This document shows positions 8,172 to 15,531 of a stretch of 64,000 nucleotides of DNA, piece after piece. The stretch comes from JAGVSR01 sp031413815. GTDB lineage: Bacteria; Pseudomonadota; Alphaproteobacteria; Rhizobiales; Hyphomicrobiaceae. Location: positions 76,669 to 140,668 of the forward strand of contig JANOFU010000037.1 in NCBI GenBank assembly GCA_031413815.1, given 5' to 3'. Both the position numbers and the translations under genes were made by a program. A model generated the notes under the pieces. It was not told the DNA's origin, did no database searches, and was given only the letters and a program-made list of their open reading frames with translations. How positions within the stretch are numbered: position 1 is the first letter of the stretch; each line of letters starts with the position of its first letter.

Positions 8172-8207
8172 CAGTTCTCCAGCCAGATCAGGTACGAATG
8201 CTAGCGA

Positions 8208-8678
8208 TTAGCCCTTCACGTCTAGCAGCTCGACATCGAAAATGAGCGTGGCGTTGGGCGGAATGGCGCCGCCGGCGCCGCGCGCGCCATAGCCGAGGTC
8301 CGCAGGTATGATCAGCGTGCGCTTGCCACCGACTTTCATGGACGCCACGCCCTCGTCCCAGCCTTTGATCACCTGGCCGACGCCAATGGTAAATTCGAAC
8401 GGATCGCCGCGGTCGAGGGACGAGTCGAACTTCGCCCCCTTGACGCCGTCCTTATAGAGCCAGCCCGTGTAGTGCATGACGCAGGTCTGCCCGGTTTTGG
8501 GCGAGGCACCCGTGCCAGCGGCGGTGTCGATGATTTGCAGGCCTGAAGCGGTGGTGGTCATTGCGGTCTCTGGGGCTGTGGATGGGGCAGGTTCGGCGGC
8601 CATGGCTTGAACGCTGCCAGCAAGGCCGATGAGAATGGCGAGTGCAGCGAGCGTCCTGGAGCGGCGGATTTGGATCAT
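8208..8678 (-). CDS. FKBP-type peptidyl-prolyl isomerase, exported
   Basis: A 156-residue protein with a signal peptide (ending near MAAEP) and a complete FKBP domain: VMHYTGWL, FDSSLDRGDPFEFTIGVGQVIKGWDEG, GGKRTLIIPADLGYGARG and IPPNATLIFDVELL. It should catalyse cis-trans isomerisation of prolyl bonds in the periplasm. The start ATG has GAGGACC about ten bases upstream. The neighbours on the same strand are other small exported proteins, but the gaps do not force an operon. Confidence 0.95.
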   Translation of the reverse strand: MIQIRRSRTLAALAILIGLAGSVQAMAAEPAPSTAPETAMTTTASGLQIIDTAAGTGASPKTGQTCVMHYTGWLYKDGVKGAKFDSSLDRGDPFEFTIGVGQVIKGWDEGVASMKVGGKRTLIIPADLGYGARGAGGAIPPNATLIFDVELLDVKG

Positions 8679-8826
8679 CGGAACAGGTCCTCGGTTGACG
8701 GGGGAGCCTTAGCTCATTGCGTAGGGTCGTGTCCAATGTGGGGCGGGGGTTGTGGTGCTAGCAGGTAGCGTCAATGGAAAAACGAAAAAGGGACCTGGCT
8801 CGGCCTTACATCTCGCTGGGTTTTCA

Positions 8827-8862
8827 TGGTGTCAGTCACCGTTTAAGAGGTATCTGACACCA
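8827..8862. repeat. Dispersed GGTGTC-type palindrome
   Basis: TGGTGTCAG at 8827-8835 is mirrored by CTGACACCA at 8854-8862. This is the left of two such elements that bracket a decayed reading frame. Confidence 0.8.
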
Positions 8863-8874
8863 GGAGCGGCTTGC

Positions 8875-9238
8875 TCAATTCCGGACCCGATGCTTTCGCA
8901 TCACGTTAGCCCATAGGCCGCGCCATGGCATCGCCACCACCTGCCAGCCATCCTCGTAGATCACCAGATCCGGATCATGTGCCTTGATCAAATCGATCGT
9001 GTAGTCGAACTCTTCGAGGATGGCCTTCATCGGCCAAATGCGGGCAAGCGGTTCTTTCGCGGCGGGCTTGAACCAGCAAATAGCCCTGTAGGTGTTGTCC
9101 TCCTTCAGGATCTTGGGCGACTGGAGGTTTGTTGACCTGCCTCTGAACTTTCATCCAGTTGCGCTTCGCGGTGCGCAACGGCGACCTTCTCCTGCCGGTG
9201 CGTATCTGATCGTGGTATTTGAAGCCACGCGCAATCAC
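8875..9238 (-). pseudogene. Frameshifted gene remnant of unknown family
   Basis: Reading the minus strand, the frame ending at the stop 8875-8877 encodes 91 protein-like residues (segments such as YRAICWFKPAAKEP, LEEFDYTIDLIKAHDPDL and YEDGWQVVAMPW), but it has an in-frame TGA at 9151-9153 and no start codon near its beginning. The upstream part, starting at a GTG at 9238 (then IARGFKYHDQIRTG), continues in a different frame. The simplest reading is one gene broken by a frameshift near 9140-9160. I do not recognise the family. The remnant sits between two GGTGTC-type palindromes, which suggests transfer or insertion. Confidence 0.5.
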
Positions 9239-9277
9239 ATAAGCTGAACATGGTTGCGGATTATGACGTTATCCAGC

Positions 9278-9312
9278 GGTGTCAGACACCTTTCAAGTGG
9301 TGTCTGACACCA
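9278..9312. repeat. Dispersed GGTGTC-type palindrome (best copy)
   Basis: GGTGTCAGACACC at 9278-9290 and GGTGTCTGACACC at 9299-9311 are 13-base reverse complements of each other separated by TTTCAAGT; each arm is also nearly self-palindromic. It forms the right boundary of the decayed region. Confidence 0.85.
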
Positions 9313-9327
9313 CACGATCTCGGCCCC

Positions 9328-9750
9328 TCAATGCCGCGCCCCTGTCCGGTCAAAGAAGTCATCGATCTCTTCGTCGATGCGCTGGGTGGCGCGGCGCCAA
9401 TCACCGGCACCGCTGCCCGGCTCAGGCTCGAGGGTGACCGCGTCGTCCTGATGGTGCGACCCGTGTTCGGGCTGGTGCTCGGGGTGGTGTTGATTGAGTG
9501 CGGGTCTTGGCTCGTTCTCGACGTACCGGCTGGGCATGACACACAGCCGGCTGGCGAGGTGCTGCAGCTCCCCAAAGATTGCCTCGCGCCGCACGTCGTG
9601 CAGCAGCGTCACCGCGCGCACCTCTTCCAGCAGCTGATTGTCGGCGCTGCGGATCGCCTCGGCCAGCCGCCGCATATGATCAAGTTCGGTGCGGGAATTC
9701 TCCTTCAGCCGGGTCATCAGGTCGTCGACGTTGAGAGGAAGTTTGGTCAT
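9328..9750 (-). CDS. Hypothetical cytosolic protein, helical N-terminus and polar tail
   Basis: 140 residues from the ATG at 9750, chosen over the upstream 9771 start because AAGGA sits about eight bases before it. The N-terminal 80 residues are rich in Leu, Glu and Arg (LKENSRTELDHMRRLAEAIR), typical of a helical, possibly coiled-coil region. The C-terminal part is very polar with many His, Pro, Glu and Asp, and is likely disordered. No signal peptide or known motif is visible. No confident neighbour link. Confidence 0.6.
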   Translation of the reverse strand: MTKLPLNVDDLMTRLKENSRTELDHMRRLAEAIRSADNQLLEEVRAVTLLHDVRREAIFGELQHLASRLCVMPSRYVENEPRPALNQHHPEHQPEHGSHHQDDAVTLEPEPGSGAGDWRRATQRIDEEIDDFFDRTGARH

Positions 9751-9858
9751 CGTCAATCCTTGCGCAATCACGCCCCGCTATGAAACCGCCCGATTCCAAT
9801 GGCGAAAACGTGTTGCGCTTAAACTCAAGATATCCATCTGCGCACCGGACCCCGACAC

Positions 9859-9888
9859 AAAAAAGGGGAGACCCTTGCGGATCTCCCC
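9859..9888 (-). terminator. Intrinsic terminator of the His-rich protein gene
   Basis: Read on the minus strand, GGGGAGA and TCTCCCC form a stem (9882-9888 with 9865-9871), followed by a run of six T. It lies 24 bases after the stop of the gene at 9912-10187. Confidence 0.85.
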
Positions 9889-9911
9889 CACGTCGGCCGA
9901 TAGGCCCGGCG

Positions 9912-10187
9912 TTAGTGGTTATGCCGGCGATGATGGCGCCGGTGATGGCCGCGGAAGTGATGCACGGGACCGCAGCCCACGCGTCCATAACGGTAACTGT
10001 GCCGGTGCCAGCCGTACCGGCCCAGCTGGCAGCTGCGATGCCAGCCGTGGACTTTGATGACCGGCGAAACGTCCGATGCCGCTGCAATCCCAGCGGCCGC
10101 CCGGTCCAGAGCCGGCACGGCCGACGCTGGTGCCGTTGCGGTGATAAGAGCCAGTAATCCGGCCGCGATAACGAGAGATCGTCTCAT
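9912..10187 (-). CDS. Small secreted His/Arg/Gly-rich protein
   Basis: 91 residues from the ATG at 10187; AAGGAG eight bases upstream fixes this start. A signal peptide (about residues 1-23, ending PASAVP) is followed by a helix-like Ala-rich stretch and then a tail rich in His, Arg, Tyr and Gly ending HHRRHHRRHNH. Such tails can bind metals or nucleic acids and are frequent in small exported proteins of Hyphomicrobiales, but the function is unknown. A good terminator follows, so it is probably a single-gene unit. Confidence 0.75.
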   Translation of the reverse strand: MRRSLVIAAGLLALITATAPASAVPALDRAAAGIAAASDVSPVIKVHGWHRSCQLGRYGWHRHSYRYGRVGCGPVHHFRGHHRRHHRRHNH

Positions 10188-10348
10188 GCTCAGTACTCCT
10201 TGTTGGTCCTGCGAGTCCCGGTGTGATGGAGTGATAACGTCCGAGCGCGCGAAATCCGTCGCAGATTTCACGTCGACGTTTCAAAGATGGGGATACAGGG
10301 GGGGCAGTGCCAGACTTCGGGTCACTAAGAGCAGAACATGGGATGCCC

Positions 10349-10774
10349 TCACGGTGCCTCGTAGCGGTCTTTCAGCTCTTTCGTGCGCTGCTCGGTCTTT
10401 TCGGTTTTGCAGCCCAAGATTTCGCCGGTCGCGCCGGTGCCGCCGGTCCAGAACATCGCCACGTGATCGTTGCATTCCGCATCGCGAAACGTGACCCACG
10501 CGCGTTGGGAGGCCCGCAAGGCGGCTTCCCAGCCCTTGGCGTCATAGGGCGGTTCGCTCGCCATTTCTGGGATCGACGCAAGTGCCTTTTTGTAGACCTC
10601 ATTTAGGGCGGAATCGGCGCGTTCCAACTCTTTGTCGGCACAGAAATTCATGTCATGTGTCGACAGCGCATTGGCGCAGTCAATGGGTGGATCAACGTCT
10701 TCGGCTTTGATTGCAGCGGGGACCAACAGCACACTCAGTGCCAGCGCAACAGCAGTCATTGAACGAGTTGGCAT
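10349..10774 (-). CDS. LprI-like (DUF1311) exported protein
   Basis: 141 residues from the ATG at 10774, which has TTGAGG six bases upstream (a TTG at 10786 is an alternative). A signal peptide ends near IKAED. The mature protein has the DUF1311/LprI pattern: a CANALSTHDMNFCADKELERADSALNEVYKK-like start with two Cys, a central AALRASQRAWVTFRDAECN segment and a last Cys near the end. LprI of mycobacteria inhibits lysozyme; most relatives have no proven role. Periplasmic location is inferred from the signal peptide. Confidence 0.88.
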   Translation of the reverse strand: MPTRSMTAVALALSVLLVPAAIKAEDVDPPIDCANALSTHDMNFCADKELERADSALNEVYKKALASIPEMASEPPYDAKGWEAALRASQRAWVTFRDAECNDHVAMFWTGGTGATGEILGCKTEKTEQRTKELKDRYEAP

Positions 10775-10979
10775 GGCCATCCTCAACGTTGGCTAGAGTG
10801 AGCGACTGACTTATTTCTAGCGCGAGTCTCCTCGCTTGTTCGAGGCAACGGGCGGCAATCCCAGGACTTTGGGGATAGGCCCTCACATTGCGTCCGTTTG
10901 CCGCCAAATCCGGCGCTGGATGTGGCAGATCGGACCCCTAGATATTGATAGTCTACCCATCAGGCTGTTAGGAGAGGCG

Positions 10980-11459
10980 ATGCCACGGTCGGCCTACAGC
11001 TATCGCAACGATGCGTTAGTCCCGGCATTCGACGACACCCGGCCGTTGATTGTTTTCGACGGACTGTGTGTGCTGTGTTCCACAGGCGTGCAGTGGATGC
11101 TGACCCGTGACCCTGACGGCACATCCCAATTTGCCGCCATCCAGGAGCCAATTCCGCAGGCGCTGTATCGCCACTATGGCCTGGATGCCCAGCGCTTCGA
11201 TACGTTCATGGTGCTGACAGCGGGCGTGCCTCACCTTAAATGGGCCGGCGCACTGGCTGCTGCCCGGACACTACCGGCGCCGTGGCACTGGCTGGGTGCG
11301 ATCGGGCGCATGGTGCCAAATTTTGTTGGCGATCCGCTTTATGACTGGGTGCAACGCAACCGTCTGCGGTGGTTTGGGAGCCGGGAGACGTGCTTAAAAC
11401 CACAAGCCGCCCAACGCATGCGGTTCCTCAGCAACGGACAAATGCAGCCCGTGACCTAG
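10980..11459 (+). CDS. DCC-family thiol-disulfide oxidoreductase (DUF393)
   Basis: 159 residues; the ATG at 10980 follows AGGAGAGG by a few bases, so the longer upstream frame is not used. The family signature is FDGLCVLCSTGVQW with its Cys-x2-Cys pair near residue 30, followed by the long helical region with FDTFMVLT and the YDWVQRNRLRWFG end motif. DUF393 proteins are predicted thioredoxin-like proteins; no specific substrate is established. It has no signal peptide. A tiny membrane-protein gene runs in from the opposite strand and overlaps its last four bases. Confidence 0.92.
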   Translation: MPRSAYSYRNDALVPAFDDTRPLIVFDGLCVLCSTGVQWMLTRDPDGTSQFAAIQEPIPQALYRHYGLDAQRFDTFMVLTAGVPHLKWAGALAAARTLPAPWHWLGAIGRMVPNFVGDPLYDWVQRNRLRWFGSRETCLKPQAAQRMRFLSNGQMQPVT

Positions 11460-11542
11460 GCGCCGGTGACAGCCAATGTGGCGGCAAGGAACGCTGAACC
11501 CAAGAACATTGCGAGATAGATTGGAAGGAGTGATTGCGACAT
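11456..11542 (-). CDS. Predicted 28-residue single-span membrane peptide
   Basis: On the minus strand an ATG at 11542 is preceded by GGAGG at five bases, the best ribosome site in this area, and opens a 28-codon frame ending at 11456. The product begins MSQSLLPIYLAMF and is almost wholly hydrophobic, ending LAVTGA, so it fits one transmembrane helix. Its stop overlaps the end of the DUF393 gene. It is too short for standard gene finding; support comes from the ribosome site and the hydrophobic composition only. Confidence 0.5.
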   Translation of the reverse strand: MSQSLLPIYLAMFLGSAFLAATLAVTGA

Positions 11543-11634
11543 GTCAGCCTCCAGAATTGGACATCAGGAGGCCAATTGACAATGACTCAGGCCGCTTGGC
11601 TGTTACCTAGGAAACTCCGGAAGTATTGCGCGTT

Positions 11635-11769
11635 TCAGCCGCGCCCATGATACCGCGCGACGCCCTGAACAGGCGACCAGACGCCTTTCGGCAGCCCGCC
11701 CGTTTGCCAAATCACATTCATCGGAATGCCTCCGATCGGACCCCACTATCTGCCGATGAGCAGATCGTG
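11635..11769 (-). pseudogene. Decayed copy of the 3' end of queF
   Basis: Read on the minus strand, 44 codons plus a stop align without gaps to the end of the intact queF gene at 12800: HDLLIGR-stop-WGPIGGIP corresponds to HYLRIGGYWYPRGGMP, and the ends are VARYHGRG and VAPYRGRG. By eye 26 of 44 positions are identical. A TAG at 11746-11748 replaces a Tyr codon, and upstream sequence no longer matches in one frame. The rest of the gene is missing. The remaining bases between 11543 and 11894 hold nothing else I can support. Confidence 0.8.
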
Positions 11770-11894
11770 TGTCTGCAAGACCCAAAGCCTGCAGATCATC
11801 CCGGTTTGAGCGCGCCCGGTCTGTAGGGAATGTCGTATGGTTGCCGCAGACTCCTGCTACGCGCATAATCCTTACCGTCAATTGAGCCCCGCCC

Positions 11895-12773
11895 TTGCTA
11901 AACGTCAAACGCCGCTTCCCCGAATTCACCTACGCAAAGCCAACTGATCCGCCACCGACCCAGTGGCTGATCCGCTCACTTGAGCTGGCGGCGGGCCGTG
12001 ACTATTTCGCGCCACTCTATGAGCGTTGGCGCAGCGAAATCGTGCCCTCCGGCCGGGCCGTCATTCGCCCGATGCTCGGGCTGATTGACGTCGATCTGGA
12101 GATTGTATCGCGTCAATGGCCCGCGACCCTCGACCCGGCGCGGCCGCTCGTGCTCATTGCCAATCACCCATTTGGCATCCTGGACGGAATTGCAGCGCTC
12201 ACGATCGCTGAGGATCTGGGCCGCCCCTTCAAGGTGCTGATCAACAAAGACATCATGGTGGTGCCGGAGATTCGCCCGTATTCGCTTCCCATCGACTTTG
12301 AAGAAACACGGGCCGCCCAACAGACGAACGTTGCGACGCGAAAAGAAGCGGTGCGGTTGTTGGCAGAGGGCACGACCATCGTTGTATTTCCGGCGGGCGG
12401 CGTAGCGACCGCGCCCGATCCCTTCGGCCGCGCCGTCGATTTGCCGTGGAAGGGGTTTGTGGCGCGGCTCGTCCAATCCTCCAAGGCGAGCGTGCTTCCC
12501 GTCTACTTTGAGGGACAATGCAGCCCCCTGTTCCACCTGGTGTCGCGCTACAGTCTGACCTTGCGGCTCTCCATGCTCATCCACGAGTTCCGCCGCGGCG
12601 TCGGCAAGAGCCTGATCGCCCATGCCGGCGATGTGGTGCCATTCGAGGATTTGGCGTGCGGCGAAGATCGCAAAGCACTCTTGGCGGAGTTGTTCGACCG
12701 GGTGCACGCACTTTCAGGCGCGCCGCACCCGTCGCAGAAAGATTTGCCCGTTTGGCTTGGCGGCAGCGCGTAG
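11895..12773 (+). CDS. Lysophospholipid acyltransferase-like protein (hemolysin/PlsC superfamily)
   Basis: 292 residues with an acyltransferase active-site block ANHPFGILDG (His and Asp of the catalytic pair), a substrate-binding VFPAGGV block and a conserved WKGFVARL segment. This variant with HP-x4-D is typical of the group that includes bacterial hemolysin-like and ornithine-lipid acyltransferases, which esterify lyso-lipids at the inner membrane. A TGA at 11883-11885 forces the start to be the TTG at 11895 or later; no good ribosome site is visible, so the start is uncertain. It converges on queF. Confidence 0.85.
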   Translation: MLNVKRRFPEFTYAKPTDPPPTQWLIRSLELAAGRDYFAPLYERWRSEIVPSGRAVIRPMLGLIDVDLEIVSRQWPATLDPARPLVLIANHPFGILDGIAALTIAEDLGRPFKVLINKDIMVVPEIRPYSLPIDFEETRAAQQTNVATRKEAVRLLAEGTTIVVFPAGGVATAPDPFGRAVDLPWKGFVARLVQSSKASVLPVYFEGQCSPLFHLVSRYSLTLRLSMLIHEFRRGVGKSLIAHAGDVVPFEDLACGEDRKALLAELFDRVHALSGAPHPSQKDLPVWLGGSA

Positions 12774-12799
12774 GTGGAACGGCTGCTGAGCGGCCCGGT

Positions 12800-13261
12800 T
12801 CAGCCACGCCCGCGATAGGGCGCGACGCCTTGATCAGGAAGCCAGACATCGTTCGGCACTGCACCCGTTTGCCAAAACACATCGATGGGCATGCCGCCGC
12901 GCGGATACCAGTAGCCGCCGATGCGCAAATAGTGCGGCTGCAGGAGGTCAGCGACCCGTTTGCCGATGGCAACCGTGCAGTCTTCGTGGAACGCGCCGTG
13001 ATTGCGGAAGGACGCGAGATAGAGCTTCAGCGATTTGCTTTCGACCAACCACTGGTCGGGCACATAGTCGATCATCAGGTGCGCGAAGTCGGGTTGCCCG
13101 GTGACAGGGCAGAGCGACGTGAATTCTGGTTGCGTGAAGCGGGCCACGTAGTGCGTCCCGGGATGCGGGTTCGGCACGCGCTCCAGCACCGCGGCCTCGG
13201 GACTTTGCGGAAGGGGCGTCTGCTGGCCGAGTTGGGTGACGGCGGGTGGTTTGGATACCAT
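12800..13261 (-). CDS. queF: NADPH-dependent 7-cyano-7-deazaguanine (preQ0) reductase
   Basis: 153 residues of the unimodular QueF type: the catalytic cysteine is Cys51 in TSLCPVTGQPD with Asp58, then the QueF motif ESKSLKLYL and FHED for NADPH/substrate contacts, and the YPRGGMPIDVFW end. It reduces the nitrile of preQ0 to the amine of preQ1, the last free-base step before insertion into tRNA. Genes queD, queE, a precursor transporter and queC follow within 4 kb. A broken copy of its 3' end lies at 11635-11769. Confidence 0.97.
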   Translation of the reverse strand: MVSKPPAVTQLGQQTPLPQSPEAAVLERVPNPHPGTHYVARFTQPEFTSLCPVTGQPDFAHLMIDYVPDQWLVESKSLKLYLASFRNHGAFHEDCTVAIGKRVADLLQPHYLRIGGYWYPRGGMPIDVFWQTGAVPNDVWLPDQGVAPYRGRG

Positions 13262-13315
13262 CAGCGGGCTATTTGTTCTTTGCTATAATTTCGGCAATCG
13301 CGCGCGGCAGCGCAT

Positions 13316-13531
13316 CTACTTTGCATCCATCTTGTCGAGGCGGCTGTCGATCTTGCCTAGTCGCCGGTCAGTGTTGTCCAGGCGCCCGTCGAACGTATCC
13401 AGACGGCCGTCTATCACGTCGAAGCGCGCATCGATGTCGGCGAATTGCGCGCGCATATCGAGTTGAATGTCCCGCAGTTGACCTGAGACGACAGCGAACG
13501 CCTGATCCCGATCCAATACCGCCATACCCAT
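13316..13531 (-). CDS. Small heptad-repeat (coiled-coil) protein
   Basis: 71 residues. The second half is a tandem array of seven-residue units of the type IDxRLDx (IDARFDV, IDGRLDT, FDGRLDN, TDRRLGK, IDSRLDK), which predicts a parallel coiled coil. The N-terminal 30 residues (DRDQAFAVVSGQLRDIQLDM) look like an ordinary helix. Similar short proteins are common next to unrelated genes in Hyphomicrobiales and have no known role. The start ATG at 13531 could also be 13525. Confidence 0.55.
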   Translation of the reverse strand: MGMAVLDRDQAFAVVSGQLRDIQLDMRAQFADIDARFDVIDGRLDTFDGRLDNTDRRLGKIDSRLDKMDAK

Positions 13532-13563
13532 CCTCCACTATACGCACGCACCCTAGCAGACTA

Positions 13564-13950
13564 TCACTCCGCCGCCAGACGCGACACCTGCGCGGGGCCG
13601 GCATAGATCACGCCTTCGTGGCAGCTATCGCGCGACACGTGGATCTCGGCGAGGCCGGGCACACGATTGGCCAGCCGCGTCCAAATCCAGATCGCGATGC
13701 GTTCCAGCGTCGGCGCGGCCAGACCGTCAACGTCATTCAGAAGCCGATGATCGAGGGCGTCCTGCGTGTCCGCAATAGCAGCGGTCAGTTCGTCGAAATG
13801 GAAAACGTAACCCGTTTCCGCGTCCGGCTCGCCGTCGATGACGACGCGCGCGCGGAACGAGTGCCCGTGCACGCGCGCGTTCGCCGTGCCGGGTTCCGCC
13901 GACGGCAGAAAGTGCGCCGCCTCGAATTGGAAGTCTTTGTAGATCTTCAT
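13564..13950 (-). CDS. queD: 6-carboxytetrahydropterin synthase-like protein QueD
   Basis: 128 residues from the ATG at 13950 (MKIYKDFQFEAAHF). The zinc histidines are His13, His28 and His30 (AAHF and VHGHSF), and the DH pair in ALDHRLLNDV and the Glu in RDSCHEG are present. QueD makes 6-carboxy-tetrahydropterin from dihydroneopterin triphosphate at the start of 7-deazaguanine synthesis. Odd point: the catalytic cysteine normally four residues before the first H of HGH is Asn here, and there is no Cys between His13 and His28. The gene cluster still argues for a queuosine role. Confidence 0.85.
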   Translation of the reverse strand: MKIYKDFQFEAAHFLPSAEPGTANARVHGHSFRARVVIDGEPDAETGYVFHFDELTAAIADTQDALDHRLLNDVDGLAAPTLERIAIWIWTRLANRVPGLAEIHVSRDSCHEGVIYAGPAQVSRLAAE

Positions 13951-14061
13951 GGGGGTGGAATAGGGGAAAGTAAGGCAGCGGGCAACAGGCAACGGGCAGG
14001 AGGGGCGACGTTAAGACTAAGCTTACATCCGCTGCCGGTTGCCAGCCCCCCGCTGCCTCTT

Positions 14062-14691
14062 CTAGGCAATCCCCAGCACTTTATGCGTCTGCACGGACAA
14101 TCGCCACGGCGGGTTGGCCTTACAGTATGCAATCGCGGCTTGCGTGTTCTCGGCCTGGCGTGGCCCGTCCATGGGCTGCAAGAACCGGTGCTCGAAATCT
14201 AAATTGAGCAGTGAGGCCGGATCGAGTGCGGCCTGTGGGTACACGAGCTTGAGTTCGTCGCCTGATGTTTGCTTCAGTTCGGTTCCAGCTTTCGGGCTGA
14301 CGCAGATCCAATCAATCGTGTTGAGCACTGGCAGTGTGCCGTTTGTTTCAATCGCGACGTTGAAGCCGCGCGCGTGAAGCGCATCGATCAGCGCTTGATC
14401 GACTTGCAGCATCGGCTCGCCGCCGGTGAGCACGATGAAAGATGGTCCGCTTGCTGCTGTACAGACTTCCCGGCAGGCGCGTGCCAGATCATCCGCCGTT
14501 TCAAACTTGCCGCCGCCGGGTCCGTCGGTTCCGACGAATAGCGTGTCGCAAAACTCGCAGTCCGCTGTTGCGCGGTCCTCTTCGCGGCCCGACCACAAAT
14601 TGCAGCCGGCGAACCGGCAGAATACGGCGGGCGTGCCGGCATTCGCGCCTTCACCCTGGAGCGTGTAGAAGATCTCTTTGACATGATACAT
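14062..14691 (-). CDS. queE: 7-carboxy-7-deazaguanine synthase (radical SAM)
   Basis: 209 residues from the ATG at 14691 (MYHVKEIFYTLQGEG). The radical-SAM cluster cysteines are Cys30, Cys45 and Cys48, the C-x14-C-x2-C spacing of one proteobacterial QueE group, followed by the glycine-rich TGGEP SAM-binding motif. It converts carboxytetrahydropterin to 7-carboxy-7-deazaguanine, between QueD and QueC. queD follows downstream on the same strand. An upstream in-frame ATG exists but would add a non-conserved extension. Confidence 0.95.
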   Translation of the reverse strand: MYHVKEIFYTLQGEGANAGTPAVFCRFAGCNLWSGREEDRATADCEFCDTLFVGTDGPGGGKFETADDLARACREVCTAASGPSFIVLTGGEPMLQVDQALIDALHARGFNVAIETNGTLPVLNTIDWICVSPKAGTELKQTSGDELKLVYPQAALDPASLLNLDFEHRFLQPMDGPRQAENTQAAIAYCKANPPWRLSVQTHKVLGIA

Positions 14692-14744
14692 GCGTAGATG
14701 CCTAGCGGGGTGTAGCCCCATGTCAATATGGCGCGAGGGACAGC

Positions 14745-15452
14745 GTGAACTCACCGCAGCCGAGCTACCGGTACTACGACCTGGTCATGGTCGCGTTTGT
14801 CGTGGTGCTGGTGTGTTCAAACCTCATCGGACCGGCGAAAGCAGCCCAGCTTGATCTGCCGTTGATCGGCGCGGTCACCTTCGGCGCGGGCGTGTTGTTC
14901 TTCCCCGTGTCCTACATCTTCGGCGACATCCTGACAGAAGTTTATGGCTACGGCCGCGATCGCCGCGTGATCTGGACGGGGTTTGCCGCACTGATCTTTG
15001 CATCGGTGATGGCGGCAGTCGTCGTTGCGCTTCCTCCCGCGCCCACTTGGGAAAACCAGAAGGTCTACGAAATCGCGTTCGGCAACACGTGGCGGATCGC
15101 TGCGGCGTCGATAATTGCGTTCGTGTGCGGTTCGTTCGTCAATTCGTTTGTCCTCGCGAAAATGAAAGTGGCCACCGAAGGCCGCCACATCCGCTCGCGG
15201 TTTGTGGCGTCAACCGTTGCGGGCGAGGCGGTAGACTCCGCGCTGTTCTATCCGCTCGCCTTCTACAACTCTGGCATCATGCCAAACGAATTGGTGTTGA
15301 CGCTCGTCATCAGCCAGTTCGTCACCAAGACAGGAGTGGAGGTTGTGATGCTGCCGGTGACCACACGGGTGGTTGCTGCGTTGAAAAAGGCAGAGAACGA
15401 GGACTATTTCGACCGCGATACGGATTTCAACCCGTTTGCAACCAAGGTTTGA
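14745..15452 (+). CDS. Queuosine precursor transporter (YhhQ family)
   Basis: 235 residues with about six transmembrane helices; family blocks include VSYIFGDILTEVYGY, the SFVNSFVLAKMK segment and the AGEAVDSALFYPLAF and VTKTGVEV ends. YhhQ of E. coli imports preQ0/preQ1. The start GTG at 14745 follows GAGGGA. It is divergent from queE with only about 53 bases between start codons, so the two share a regulatory region. The organism apparently both makes and salvages the queuosine precursor. Confidence 0.94.
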   Translation: MNSPQPSYRYYDLVMVAFVVVLVCSNLIGPAKAAQLDLPLIGAVTFGAGVLFFPVSYIFGDILTEVYGYGRDRRVIWTGFAALIFASVMAAVVVALPPAPTWENQKVYEIAFGNTWRIAAASIIAFVCGSFVNSFVLAKMKVATEGRHIRSRFVASTVAGEAVDSALFYPLAFYNSGIMPNELVLTLVISQFVTKTGVEVVMLPVTTRVVAALKKAENEDYFDRDTDFNPFATKV

Positions 15453-15531
15453 AAGCGCGCAAAGGCCAGGGCGGGCTCGAGCGATTTGTTGGAGCGGTTG
15501 CGTTTTTCCAACCTTGGCATAAGGTTCTCCC

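Noticed and set aside
13246..14202. 318-codon open frame across queD and queE
   Set aside because: Runs against two confirmed genes on the other strand and has the composition of a shadow frame.
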